DNA of 60,806 nucleotides from an uncultured Eubacterium sp. (GCA_937894585.1 CALBGO010000028.1:1-60806); one strand, 5' to 3'; shown: positions 7,980 through 16,722, counted from the stretch's first letter. Notes: generated by a model not told the origin, from the letters alone. Numbers and translations are program-made.

Positions 7980-8217
7980 AATTTCCTCCTGCAGCTTAAA
8001 TGTCCTTACTTCATAAAAACATTCCTCATCCTACTGTTACCTAAGTGCCGGCTCATACTTGTTTTTGCATCACTTCCCGCCCGATTCCGCAGGCGGTATG
8101 TATAAGATTTTTTAAATCCTGTCCCAATCGCTGCGGCAAAGCCGACTTTTTTATTTTAAGTTTCGAAAATTTGTCTGAAAAGGACCTGACAGCGAAAAAT
8201 AAAGAAACAGAAAGGGA

Positions 8218-9168
8218 TTAAACGACTCTGATTTCCCCGGATTTTTCATCAATTCCGCAAATCCAATATCCGTATATTTCCTCCTGCAGTGTTCCCGTAA
8301 GCTCTGACAGATCGGAGAAAAAACACTCTCCGCCGCGAATCGGCTGCCAAAGGGAAAACCGGCCCCCTTCTCCGCTTGGCTGCTCACACTGTAAAAATCT
8401 TCCAGGAATTCCCGCAAAATATCTATGGTTCCCCTTTCCGATAATATAATGTTCGTATTTTTTTATCCATTCTTTGTACGGAGAAAGCGGTGCCGGAAGT
8501 TTTTCATCTCCGGATACTCTGGACCACAAAGAACCGGTTTCATCCCATTCTTTTGCGAAAATCTCCGAAAAGGGCTTCTTATGATATTTTTCAAAAATAC
8601 TTCCCCAGGTTCTTCGAAAAAGAAAGTCCTCCGATTCCTGCAATGCTTCTGTTTTCTTCTGAACAGTTTCCGGATTGTACGCACTCCCCGGTTCTCCCGC
8701 TTTCCCCGCCTCTTCCGCCGCCTTTCCGATTATTTGCTTTCTTTCTTTTTCTGGCGCCCCCGGCTCCGCTCCGTAAAAAAAAGGCATCGCCCCTTCAAAC
8801 ACAGTCTCCGCAGCTCCGGTTTCCCGATCCAGCGCAGCCAAAAGGCAATGGGTATAGCAGGACAAAGGCGGTCCTGTGAATTTTCTCCGAAGTAAACCTT
8901 CCCCTCTGGGATTTACCGAAAACACTCCGAAATCCATATGAATAATTTCCCCGTCACTGCTGCCCAGCAAAATCAGATGATATTCTCTGCCTTCCTCTCT
9001 CAAAAGCACTGATGACGGCAGCAGGTTCGACACAGAAAAGTAAACAGCCCTTTTTTCCTTGTAAGTTTCAAAGACACATACGACACTCTGCCGCCCTCTT
9101 TTCCACAGACGGTATCCGACTTCTCCACCCTTCATTTCCACGCTGTATTTTCTGTAGTCTCCCGCCAT
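8218..9168 (-). CDS. Conserved clostridial hypothetical protein (DUF6128-like)
   Basis: 316 residues, apparently soluble, with no signal peptide. The N-terminal ~120 residues have a beta-rich pattern (VCVFETYKEKRAVYFSVSN, YHLILLGSS, HMDFGVFSVNPRGEG) like the N-terminal domain of many clostridial hypothetical proteins. A Glu/Lys-rich linker (around 135-180) follows. The C-terminal part contains the HYIIGKGNHRYFAGIPGRF and GYWICGIDEKSGEI patterns, which I associate with DUF6128-type proteins of Lachnospiraceae, from memory and not checked. The start has a strong GGGGGAG site. It diverges from the CvpA-like gene. Function unknown. Confidence 0.6.
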   Translation of the reverse strand: MAGDYRKYSVEMKGGEVGYRLWKRGRQSVVCVFETYKEKRAVYFSVSNLLPSSVLLREEGREYHLILLGSSDGEIIHMDFGVFSVNPRGEGLLRRKFTGPPLSCYTHCLLAALDRETGAAETVFEGAMPFFYGAEPGAPEKERKQIIGKAAEEAGKAGEPGSAYNPETVQKKTEALQESEDFLFRRTWGSIFEKYHKKPFSEIFAKEWDETGSLWSRVSGDEKLPAPLSPYKEWIKKYEHYIIGKGNHRYFAGIPGRFLQCEQPSGEGGRFSLWQPIRGGECFFSDLSELTGTLQEEIYGYWICGIDEKSGEIRVV

Positions 9169-9260
9169 GATCGGCTCCCCCTTATTGCTTTTTTTAATCT
9201 TTTCCTGTAATATATATATGAAAAGAAACAGCAGCTATGCAGAAAGGATTGGAGATTGGA

Positions 9261-9917
9261 ATGGAAACGGGAACCGGATTCATAATGGATATCATTGTAC
9301 TTGCAATTATCTTGTTTTCCACAATCTTCGGCGCCCGCAAAGGCTTTGTCGCAGCTGTTTCCAGCTTTATGCAGTGGTTTTTGTGCATTGCTCTGGGATT
9401 CTTTTTTAATGATACGGTAAAAGAAATCCTTCGGGACTACACAGAACTTGACGAATCCATCCACCGTGTAATAAGCGAGCAGCTCAGCGCCCGCATCGAA
9501 GAAAGCCCTACCTACCGGACACTTCCCGACCTGTTCGGCGACTTTCTGAAAGATAGTCCGGAAAGTTTCGGCAATGCAGCGGCAGAACCCATCTGCAGCG
9601 CCCTGATGTCAGTAATTGCCTTCCTTGCAGTTGTTTTCGGCATCAAAGTGCTGTGCGCACTGATTATGTTTCTCTTCTCCAGAAAGCACAATGACGGCGT
9701 CACCGGCTTTATAGACGGATTTCTGGGATTTCTGTTCGGTATGGCAAGAGGGCTTCTTCTCGCCCTGCTGGGATTTGCAGTTTTAGTACCGGTACTGGGT
9801 CTTTTACTTCCCGAATCTGCACAGCCGCTTATTTATGCAATAGAACATTCCGATATCGCTTCCGTATTTTATAACGAAAATGTCCTGCTGATTTTGGTAA
9901 GAGATTTATTTTCCTGA
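9261..9917 (+). CDS. CvpA-like integral membrane protein
   Basis: About 218 residues with an N-terminal membrane segment (MDIIVLAIILFSTIFGARKGFV, in which the G-RKGF turn is typical of CvpA/colicin V production proteins), a second segment at WFLCIALGFFF, a soluble loop, and two or three C-terminal segments (SALMSVIAFLAVVFGIKVLC and FGMARGLLLALLGFAVLVPV). CvpA-family proteins are small inner-membrane proteins linked to colicin export and envelope stress; the activity is not known in Gram-positives. I chose the ATG at 9261, which has GGAG six bases upstream, over the ATG at 9237, which has no ribosome binding site. It is monocistronic as far as I can see. Confidence 0.7.
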   Translation: METGTGFIMDIIVLAIILFSTIFGARKGFVAAVSSFMQWFLCIALGFFFNDTVKEILRDYTELDESIHRVISEQLSARIEESPTYRTLPDLFGDFLKDSPESFGNAAAEPICSALMSVIAFLAVVFGIKVLCALIMFLFSRKHNDGVTGFIDGFLGFLFGMARGLLLALLGFAVLVPVLGLLLPESAQPLIYAIEHSDIASVFYNENVLLILVRDLFS

Positions 9918-10061
9918 TAAGCGCAAAACCCTACAGGTCTGTCCGAAAACGGTAAAATCAACAAATTCGGATTTCCGAGCATGCTTAAAAGCCTGCAGGC
10001 AGAAATGAAATGCAGTGTTATATTGTTGCAAATGTCATTTCAAAAAACCGTTTCAAATCTA

Positions 10062-10090
10062 TTGACAATCAAAGAAATCTATGCTAACAT
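10062..10090 (+). promoter_or_regulatory. Promoter of the pyr operon
   Basis: TTGACA (10062-10067), 17-bp spacer, TAACAT (10085-10090). The predicted start near 10097 leaves a leader of only about 47 nt before pyrC, too short for a PyrR-type attenuator. Confidence 0.75.
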
Positions 10091-10143
10091 ATTGAAGATT
10101 TGAGCAAAATTAAGTTTGAATATATGAGAAAGGAGCGGAACGA

Positions 10144-11424
10144 ATGATAACTTTGTTAAAAAACGGTACAATTTTCTCATCTGCCGGTTTTGAAAAGAAA
10201 GATATTTTTATTTCCAATGGTAAAGTTTTTGTCAACTCCGTCAGCTCTTTAGATATGAATCGCGCAGATCGTATTATTGACTGTGCTGATAAGGTAATTA
10301 TCCCGGGTTTCACCGATGTACATGTGCATTTTCGTGAACCTGGTTTTTTTTATAAAGAGACGATCAAAGGAGGAAGCCTTGCGGCTGCAAAGGGCGGCTA
10401 CACCTGTGTCTGCCCGATGCCCAATCTGAATCCGGCTCCGTCCGACTTTGCAAGTCTGAAGGTGCAGCTTGACATCATCGAAAAAGATGCAGTTGTAAAT
10501 ACGATTCCTTACGGGACAATTACGGTCAATCAGGACGGCCGCAGCGCTCTTTCGGATATGGAAGCAATGGCGCCTTATGTCTGCGCTTTCTCAGATGACG
10601 GAAAAGGCGTACAGACCGGAGAGCTTATGGAAGAAGCTATGCTGAAAGCAAAATCACTGGGTAAAATGATTGTAGCTCACTGCGAAGACGAGAGTCTTCT
10701 GTTCGGCGGATACATTCACGACGGCGAGTACGCCAAATCCCACGGTCACAAAGGAATCTGTTCGGAAAGCGAATGGAAGCAGGTTGCCCGAGATGTTGCT
10801 CTGGCGGAAAAAACCGGCTGCCCTTATCATGTCTGCCATATTTCCTGCAAAGAAACCGTAGACATCATCCGAGAAGCAAAAGCCCGCGGCGCAGATGTTA
10901 CCTGTGAAACCGCCCCTCACTATCTGGTGCTTACCGATCAGGACTTAGAAGAAGACGGTCGTTTCAAAATGAATCCGCCTCTTCGGTCAGCTGCCGACAG
11001 AGACGCGCTGATTCAGGGTATCAAAGACGGCACTATCGATATGATCGCCACCGACCATGCGCCTCACAGCGCAGAAGAAAAATCCAAAGGCCTTGCAAAA
11101 AGCGCCTTCGGCATTGTGGGACTTGAAACCGCCTTCCCGGTGCTTTACACATTCCTTGTAGAAAAAAACATTATTTCTCTGGAACAGCTGATACGGCTGA
11201 TGAGCATCAATCCGAGAAAGAGATTCGGCTTTGCCGGCGGCATCCTCGAGGACGGAGCTCCCGCGGATCTGACGATACTTGATTTAAACAGACATTTCAC
11301 AATCGATTCAAAAGACTTTGCCGGAAACGGCAGAGCGACCCCGTTCGAAAATACCGAAGTTGACGGGAAAGTCATTCTTACTATGGTAAAAGGAGAAATT
11401 TGCTATGAAGAGACAACTGCTTAA
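10144..11424 (+). CDS. pyrC: Dihydroorotase
   Basis: Zinc amidohydrolase that cyclises N-carbamoyl-aspartate to dihydroorotate, step three of UMP synthesis. 426 residues match the class I family. DVHVHFREPG (about residues 58-67) supplies the HxH metal pair, CEDESL and the following His region the middle ligands, and IATDHAPHS (about 303-311) the catalytic Asp. The start has AAAGGAG with eight-base spacing. It is the first gene of the operon and overlaps pyrK by 20 bp, which implies translational coupling. pyrR, carA and carB are not in the window. Confidence 0.97.
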   Translation: MITLLKNGTIFSSAGFEKKDIFISNGKVFVNSVSSLDMNRADRIIDCADKVIIPGFTDVHVHFREPGFFYKETIKGGSLAAAKGGYTCVCPMPNLNPAPSDFASLKVQLDIIEKDAVVNTIPYGTITVNQDGRSALSDMEAMAPYVCAFSDDGKGVQTGELMEEAMLKAKSLGKMIVAHCEDESLLFGGYIHDGEYAKSHGHKGICSESEWKQVARDVALAEKTGCPYHVCHISCKETVDIIREAKARGADVTCETAPHYLVLTDQDLEEDGRFKMNPPLRSAADRDALIQGIKDGTIDMIATDHAPHSAEEKSKGLAKSAFGIVGLETAFPVLYTFLVEKNIISLEQLIRLMSINPRKRFGFAGGILEDGAPADLTILDLNRHFTIDSKDFAGNGRATPFENTEVDGKVILTMVKGEICYEETTA

Positions 11425-12133
11425 AGTAGATCATATCAGAGAAATGCAGAAAAACATCTTCGTAATGACGCTGGTGGGCGACTGCAGTGAGGTCAGTGCT
11501 CCGGGACAGTTTGTCAATATCAAACTGGACGGCTTTTATCTGCGGAGACCGATTTCGATTTACAGCTACGATAAATCTTTTATTACGATTATTTTCAAAA
11601 TAGCCGGTCAGGGTACACTGGCTCTTTCCAAAGCAAAAAAAGGCGATATCTTTGATGTACTGATGCCTCTGGGCAACGGATTTGACATCGAATGCGGCAG
11701 CAGCAAACCGCTTCTTGTGGGCGGCGGCATCGGTGTGCCTCCTCTTTACGGTCTTGCGGAAGCCCTTGTGGACAAGGGTATCGTGCCAAAGGTAATCACC
11801 GGATTCAACAGTAAATCCGATATTATCCTCACCAGAGAGTTCAGAGCCCTCTCTATTGAGCCTGTAATAACCACCGCCGACGGTTCTTACGGTATCAAAG
11901 GGTTCGTCACCGACGCTATGAAGGATATGGATTTCGATTATGTATATACCTGCGGTCCCGAACCGATGTTAAAAGCAGTATACGACTGTACGCCGGACGG
12001 TCAGTTCAGCTTTGAAGCCAGAATGGCATGCGGTTTCGGAGCCTGCATGGGCTGCACCTGCGAAACCAAATACGGTTATAAACGCATCTGCAAAGACGGT
12101 CCTGTACTATATAAGGAGGAAATCAAATGGTAG
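11405..12133 (+). CDS. pyrK: Dihydroorotate dehydrogenase electron-transfer subunit
   Basis: The FAD- and [2Fe-2S]-containing subunit that passes electrons from PyrD to NAD+. 242 residues with RRPISIYSY for flavin binding (about 44-52), GGGIGVPPLYGLAE for nucleotide binding (about 101-114) and a C-terminal Cys cluster, CGFGACMGCTC...CKDGPV, that holds the iron-sulfur centre. It overlaps pyrC upstream and pyrD by 7 bp downstream, so the two subunits are coupled in translation. Its presence identifies the partner PyrD as the type 1B, NAD-linked enzyme. Confidence 0.96.
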   Translation: MKRQLLKVDHIREMQKNIFVMTLVGDCSEVSAPGQFVNIKLDGFYLRRPISIYSYDKSFITIIFKIAGQGTLALSKAKKGDIFDVLMPLGNGFDIECGSSKPLLVGGGIGVPPLYGLAEALVDKGIVPKVITGFNSKSDIILTREFRALSIEPVITTADGSYGIKGFVTDAMKDMDFDYVYTCGPEPMLKAVYDCTPDGQFSFEARMACGFGACMGCTCETKYGYKRICKDGPVLYKEEIKW

Positions 12134-13038
12134 ATCTGAAAGTCAATTTAAGTGGCATCACTTTGGACAATCCTGTGATTCCGGCAAGCGGTACCTTCGG
12201 ATACGGCAAGGAATTCGCTGAAATTTATGATATCAATATTCTGGGATCGATTTCCTTCAAAGGAACCACCAGAGAAGCAAGACTGGGAAACCCCCTGCCG
12301 CGCATTGCCGAATGTACGGACGGTATGATTAACTCTGTAGGTCTTCAGAATCCGGGACTTGACGCAGTCTGCGAAAAGGAACTTCCCGACCTTGCAAAGA
12401 TTTATAAAAAGCCTGTTATCGCCAACATCAGCGGCTTTTCTATCGATGAATATACAGCCTGCGCTTCTGCTATGGACAAGCAGGAACAGGTCGGTATCAT
12501 CGAAGTTAATGTCAGCTGCCCCAATGTACATAACGGCGGTATGGCTTACGGCGTTCTGCCTGAAAGTGCGGCAGAAGTCACCCGGGCTGTAAAAGCAGTC
12601 ACTTCCAAACCTGTGTACATTAAACTGAGCCCCAATGTAACCGATATTGTGAAAATTGCAAAAGCCTGCGAAGAAGCCGGTGCGGGCGGACTCAGCCTGA
12701 TTAACACCCTTTTGGGTATGCGCATCGATATCAGCCGGCACAAACCGGTCATTGCCAACAAAATGGGCGGCTTCTCCGGTCCTGCGATTTTTCCGGTAGC
12801 AGTCCGTATGGTATATCAGGTGGCAAATGCCGTAAATATTCCGGTGATCGGTATGGGCGGCGTAAGCTCAGCCCGCGATGTGATAGAAATGATGATGGCA
12901 GGCGCCTCCGCCGTACAGATCGGCGCGGCAAATCTGGTTAATCCGTATGCCTGCAAAGAAATCATTGAAGATCTTCCGAAACTTTGTGAGGAACTGGGTA
13001 TTGAAAAATTGTCCGAAATTATTGGTATAGTGAAATAA
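12127..13038 (+). CDS. pyrD: Dihydroorotate dehydrogenase (NAD+), catalytic subunit
   Basis: FMN enzyme that oxidises dihydroorotate to orotate. 303 residues of class 1B: PASGTFGYG at the N-terminus, the active-site Cys in NVSCPNVHNGG (about residues 125-135) and IPVIGMGGVSSARDVIEMMMAGASAVQIGAA in the C-terminal FMN phosphate-binding region (motif shown in part: GMGGVSSARDV). The start has AAGGAGG inside the pyrK end. With PyrK it forms the heterotetramer that uses NAD+, suited to anaerobic growth. Confidence 0.97.
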   Translation: MVDLKVNLSGITLDNPVIPASGTFGYGKEFAEIYDINILGSISFKGTTREARLGNPLPRIAECTDGMINSVGLQNPGLDAVCEKELPDLAKIYKKPVIANISGFSIDEYTACASAMDKQEQVGIIEVNVSCPNVHNGGMAYGVLPESAAEVTRAVKAVTSKPVYIKLSPNVTDIVKIAKACEEAGAGGLSLINTLLGMRIDISRHKPVIANKMGGFSGPAIFPVAVRMVYQVANAVNIPVIGMGGVSSARDVIEMMMAGASAVQIGAANLVNPYACKEIIEDLPKLCEELGIEKLSEIIGIVK

Positions 13039-13058
13039 ATTATTACGGAGGTAAAACT

Positions 13059-13757
13059 ATGGGTAAAGATGTAATCATCGCCTGCGACTTCCCTTCCAAG
13101 GAAGCGACACTGGCATTTTTAGACAAATTCACCGGCAAAAAGCCGTATGTAAAAATCGGTATGGAGCTGTTTTACAGCGAAGGCCCTGCCATCGTCCGTG
13201 AAATCAAAGAAAGAGGTCATCGTATTTTCCTCGACCTGAAGCTGCACGACATTCCGAACACTGTTGAAAAGGCTATGGCAGCTCTGTCCAAATTAGATGT
13301 GGATATGTGCAACCTGCACGCAGCAGGAACAAAAGATATGATGGAAGCAGCTATCCGCGGCCTTACCAGAGAAGACGGCAGCCGTCCGCTTCTGATTGCG
13401 GTAACCCAGCTTACTTCCACCAGCCAGGAAAGAATGCAGAAAGAGCTGCTGATTCCGGAAGAACTGGATAAAGTGGTAATCAAGTACGCACAAAACGCAA
13501 AGGCTGCCGGCCTTGACGGCGTAGTATGCTCCCCGCTGGAATCCGGAAAAATTCACGAAACCTGCGGTACGGATTTCTTAACCGTAACCCCGGGCGTACG
13601 CTTTGCTGACGGAGACAAAGGCGATCAGGTCAGAGTCACTACACCGGAAAAAGCAAAAGAAATCGGCTCCGACTATATCGTAGTGGGCAGACCGATTACA
13701 AAAGCTGAAGACCCGGTTGCCGCATACGAAAGAGTCTGCAGAGAATTTATCGGCTAA
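13059..13757 (+). CDS. pyrF: Orotidine-5'-phosphate decarboxylase
   Basis: Last step to UMP, decarboxylation of OMP. 232 residues of the bacterial class I family, with the Lys/Asp catalytic segment DLKLHDIPNTV (about residues 57-67), the phosphate-gripper region VTPGVRF (near 174-180) and the terminal IVVGRPITKA. It starts 20 nt after pyrD with GGAGG. The 226-bp gap that follows, before pyrE, is unusually long for this operon and is occupied by a 37-bp tandem repeat. Confidence 0.97.
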   Translation: MGKDVIIACDFPSKEATLAFLDKFTGKKPYVKIGMELFYSEGPAIVREIKERGHRIFLDLKLHDIPNTVEKAMAALSKLDVDMCNLHAAGTKDMMEAAIRGLTREDGSRPLLIAVTQLTSTSQERMQKELLIPEELDKVVIKYAQNAKAAGLDGVVCSPLESGKIHETCGTDFLTVTPGVRFADGDKGDQVRVTTPEKAKEIGSDYIVVGRPITKAEDPVAAYERVCREFIG

Positions 13758-13810
13758 AACAACTCTGCCCGGACGAACCGGCAGCGGCAAATTGCCCTGC
13801 GGCAATCGAA

Positions 13811-13921
13811 ATGCAGCAAACAGAACACATCAAGCCGAAGCTGCCGAACGCAGCAAGCGGAACACATCAAGCCGAAGCTGTCGGATGCGGCAAGCAGAAT
13901 ACAACGAACCGACTCGGCAAG
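13811..13921. repeat. Three-copy 37-bp tandem repeat between pyrF and pyrE
   Basis: Units at 13811-13847, 13848-13884 and 13885-13921. Units 1 and 2 are nearly identical (shared GAACACATCAAGCCGAAGCT); unit 3 is more diverged. The repeat lies inside the pyr operon and has no start codon of its own. Confidence 0.75.
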
Positions 13922-13983
13922 CAAGCCGCAGCCGGCATTCATAACCAGCTGAACCATGTTTTATATAGATTGGAGGAACTTTT

Positions 13984-14622
13984 ATGAAAACTGAAATTGC
14001 AAAAGGTTTACTGTCCATCGAAGCGGTTTTCTTAAGACCTGAGGAACCGTTTACTTGGGCAAGCGGTATCAAAAGCCCGATTTACTGCGACAACAGACTG
14101 ACACTTACCGCTCCGGAAGTGAGAACTAAAGTAGAAGAAGGTCTGGTTGCAACCATCAAGGAACATTTCCCGGAATGTGAAGTGGTGATGGGTACAAGCA
14201 CTGCGGGCATCGCCCACGCCGCCATCGTCGGCCACCTGATGAATATTCCGATGGGATATGTCAGAGGTTCCGCAAAAGACCACGGAAGAACCAATCAAAT
14301 CGAAGGAAAATTACTGCCGGGTCAGAAAGTAGTCGTAGTCGAAGATCTGGTTTCCACCGGCGGCAGCGCTGTAGAAACCGTAGAAGTTCTTCGCACAGCA
14401 GGCGCAGAAATTCTGGGTATTGCCAGCATCTTTACATACGGTATGAAAAAAGGTCTGGACAGATTTGCGCAGCACAATGTAAAAAATGTAAGCTTATGCG
14501 ACCTTGATGCACTGGTGGAAGTTGCCGCTGACACCGGCTATATCAAGGCAGAGGATAAGGAAAGAATCTTAAAGTTCAGAGACAATCCTTCTGATGAAGG
14601 ATGGATGAAAGGAGACAAATAA
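13984..14622 (+). CDS. pyrE: Orotate phosphoribosyltransferase
   Basis: Transfers phosphoribose from PRPP to orotate, giving OMP. 212 residues with the PRPP-binding motif VVVVEDLVSTGGSAVE (about residues 116-131) and the N-terminal substrate loop FTWASGIKSPIYCDNR. TTGGAGGAAC gives a strong start. It ends one codon before pyrB, whose ATG follows the pyrE stop directly, so the pair is likely coupled. Confidence 0.97.
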   Translation: MKTEIAKGLLSIEAVFLRPEEPFTWASGIKSPIYCDNRLTLTAPEVRTKVEEGLVATIKEHFPECEVVMGTSTAGIAHAAIVGHLMNIPMGYVRGSAKDHGRTNQIEGKLLPGQKVVVVEDLVSTGGSAVETVEVLRTAGAEILGIASIFTYGMKKGLDRFAQHNVKNVSLCDLDALVEVAADTGYIKAEDKERILKFRDNPSDEGWMKGDK

Positions 14623-15552
14623 ATGGGCGAAATCAGAAATCTTATCAACATCACAGACTTTTCTGTAGAAGAAATCGACGAACTGATCAGAGTTGCGGAT
14701 GATATCGTAGAAAATCATGCCGCTTACGAAGATATCTGCGCACACAAAAAACTGGCGACTCTTTTCTTTGAACCGAGCACCAGAACCAGACTCAGCTTTG
14801 AAGCTGCTATGCTGGAACTGGGCGGAAGCGTCCTTGGTTTCTCCTCCGCAAACTCCAGCTCTGCCGCAAAGGGCGAAAGCGTAAGCGATACCATCAGAAC
14901 CGTAGGCTGCTATGCAGACATCATCGCAATGCGTCATCCAAAAGAAGGTGCGCCGATTGTTGCAGCTCAGAGAACCACAGTTCCAATCATCAACGGCGGT
15001 GACGGCGGTCACTTCCATCCGACACAGACTCTGACCGACCTTCTGACCATCAAAAGAAAGAAAGGCAGACTGGATAATCTGACCATCGGTCTCTGCGGCG
15101 ACCTGAAATTCGGCAGAACGGTTCACTCTCTCATCGAGGCTATGCTGAGATACGACAACATCAAATTCGTTCTGATTTCTCCGCACGAGCTGCAGGTTCC
15201 TGACTATGTAAAAGAAAGTATGAACAAAAAAGGCGCTGAATGGAAAGAAGTCGAAAGACTGGAAGACGCTATGGAAGAGCTGGATATTCTCTATATGACT
15301 CGTGTACAGAAAGAAAGATTCTTCAACGAAGAAGACTATATCCGCCTGAAAGACAGCTACATCCTCGATTTGGAAAAGCTGAAAACCGCAAAAGAAGATT
15401 TAACCATCATGCACCCGCTGCCGAGAGTAAACGAAATTTCCGTAGAAGTGGACGACGATCCGAGAGCCGCTTACTTCTTCCAGGCGTTGTGCGGAAAACA
15501 CATCAGAATGGCTCTGATTCTGTATCTTCTGGGTATCAAACGGGAAGCTTAA
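14623..15552 (+). CDS. pyrB: Aspartate carbamoyltransferase catalytic subunit
   Basis: Condenses carbamoyl phosphate with aspartate, the committed step. 309 residues with the carbamoyl-phosphate loop STRTRLSFE (52-60), SSAAKGES for the shared active-site loop, HPTQTLTDLL for phosphate contacts and the C-terminal HPLPR. The ATG abuts the pyrE stop codon, and its ribosome binding site (AAAGGAG) is inside pyrE. A regulatory chain gene, pyrI, follows after 212 bp, so the enzyme is of the B2/class B holoenzyme type with allosteric control. Confidence 0.97.
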   Translation: MGEIRNLINITDFSVEEIDELIRVADDIVENHAAYEDICAHKKLATLFFEPSTRTRLSFEAAMLELGGSVLGFSSANSSSAAKGESVSDTIRTVGCYADIIAMRHPKEGAPIVAAQRTTVPIINGGDGGHFHPTQTLTDLLTIKRKKGRLDNLTIGLCGDLKFGRTVHSLIEAMLRYDNIKFVLISPHELQVPDYVKESMNKKGAEWKEVERLEDAMEELDILYMTRVQKERFFNEEDYIRLKDSYILDLEKLKTAKEDLTIMHPLPRVNEISVEVDDDPRAAYFFQALCGKHIRMALILYLLGIKREA

Positions 15553-15666
15553 TTAATATTATACCCGCCGCAGCCGTCACCATCGACCGGCGGAAAACCC
15601 GCCCCGGAAAATGCTGCAAAAGCCAGAAATACCGCAGCCATCGGCAACACCGCAAAAGATTGCAAG

Positions 15667-15726
15667 CCCTGCGGGCATACTGCGACAATATGAAAACCCT
15701 GCAGGCATGCTGCGACGGCATGAAAA
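15667..15726. repeat. Two-copy 30-bp tandem repeat between pyrB and pyrI
   Basis: Two adjacent 30-bp units beginning CCCTGCRGGCAT and ending ATGAAAA, with 25 of 30 bases matching. It lies in the 212-bp pyrB-pyrI spacer, which also has GC-rich, imperfect repeats just upstream. Confidence 0.6.
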
Positions 15727-15764
15727 CACAAATAAACAATAAAGTAAGAAAGTGAGGAACTCGA

Positions 15765-16181
15765 ATGAATATAGACGGAGTAAAAAACGGTATCGTTTTA
15801 GACCACATCGAAGCCGGCAAAAGTATGGAAATTTATGAGCTCTTAGGCTTGGACAAACTAGACAACTGTGTTGCCATCATTCAGAACGCAACCAGCCCGA
15901 AATACGGCAAAAAAGACATCATCAAAATCGATCAGCTGATGGAACTGGACTTTGATGTACTGGGCTACATCGACAGCAACATCACTGTGAACATCGTAAA
16001 AGACGGCAAGCTCTACGAAAAGAAACATCTGGAACTGCCTGAAACCCTGACCGGCGTCATAAAATGCAAAAACCCGAGATGCATCACTTCCGTAGAACAG
16101 GAAATCGTACATCAGTTCAAACTGGTCGATAAAGAAAACCGAGTTTACAGATGCGCATACTGCGACGCAGAGCATAAATAA
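15765..16181 (+). CDS. pyrI: Aspartate carbamoyltransferase regulatory subunit
   Basis: 138-residue regulatory chain that binds nucleotide effectors and bridges catalytic trimers through a zinc site. The four zinc cysteines are C101, C106 (CKNPRC), C130 and C133 (CAYC). The N-terminal part has the effector-domain pattern NGIVLDHIEAGKS. A GAGGA site precedes the ATG. It is the last gene of the operon; a hairpin terminator follows about 50 nt later. Confidence 0.95.
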   Translation: MNIDGVKNGIVLDHIEAGKSMEIYELLGLDKLDNCVAIIQNATSPKYGKKDIIKIDQLMELDFDVLGYIDSNITVNIVKDGKLYEKKHLELPETLTGVIKCKNPRCITSVEQEIVHQFKLVDKENRVYRCAYCDAEHK

Positions 16182-16231
16182 CAAAAACTGCATAAATAAT
16201 AAAAGCTGCGTAAAGAAACAATCATCAACGT

Positions 16232-16281
16232 AGAGGTGTCCGCAATTACGGAAAATAACCGTTCCTGCGTGCACCTCTTTT
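16232..16281 (+). terminator. Terminator of the pyr operon
   Basis: A long stem: AGAGGTG pairs with CACCTCT, then CGCA with TGCG and ACGG with CCGT, separated by small internal loops and followed by TTTT. It fits an intrinsic terminator about 50 nt past pyrI. Confidence 0.7.
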
Positions 16282-16320
16282 GCTTCTTTCCGGCAGAACG
16301 CCCTGCTGATTTCAGAAGCG

Positions 16321-16414
16321 CCTGATCTTAAAAAGGCCTGATTTCAAAACGGCCTGATTTCAAACAAACTTAATCTTAAAAGACTTGGTTTTAAAAAGCT
16401 TAATCTTAAAAGGG
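16321..16414. repeat. Degenerate 16-bp tandem array, about six units
   Basis: Successive 15-16-bp units follow the pattern CYTRATYTYAAAARR (start points 16321, 16337, 16353, 16369, 16384, 16399), with weaker flanking copies on both sides. No coding frame explains the period. Confidence 0.6.
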
Positions 16415-16543
16415 TTTGATCCTTAACCTCTTCAAAATATGCCGCGCACGCAAAAATCCGCAGCAGTTTGCTTTAAAGGGCAAAATGACACAATACCGCC
16501 ATTTAAAGCCCTTTCATGTCACTTCCATAAAATTATAAACTGC

Positions 16544-16589
16544 AAAAATGACAGGTTTCCCCTAAAAACAATATACTCCTGTCATTTTT
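16544..16589. repeat. Perfect 12-bp inverted repeat, ATGACAGG arms
   Basis: AAAAATGACAGG (16544-16555) and CCTGTCATTTTT (16578-16589) with a 22-base loop. It is terminator-like on both strands and is the first of three related palindromes. Confidence 0.75.
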
Positions 16590-16684
16590 TATGAGTGTCA
16601 CCATTTTGTGTTTCCCTTATTCTTTCTTTAATCTCACAATATTACATGATCGACCTGCGCCCGATAGGCTCCTTCCCTGTTTTG

Positions 16685-16722
16685 ATGACACAACCCCTTC
16701 GAAAATCGGGTCATTGTGTCAT
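16685..16722. repeat. Perfect 9-bp inverted repeat, ATGACACAA arms
   Basis: ATGACACAA (16685-16693) and TTGTGTCAT (16714-16722), 20-base loop, followed by TTTTTG. Confidence 0.7.

Noticed and set aside
13811..13921. Possible CRISPR array
   Set aside because: Units are contiguous with no variable spacers, only three copies, and no cas genes are in the window. The same applies to the arrays at 4083 and 54736.
15240..15755. 171-codon frame over the end of pyrB and the pyrB-pyrI spacer
   Set aside because: Begins inside pyrB out of frame; the terminal part merely reads the 30-bp repeat.
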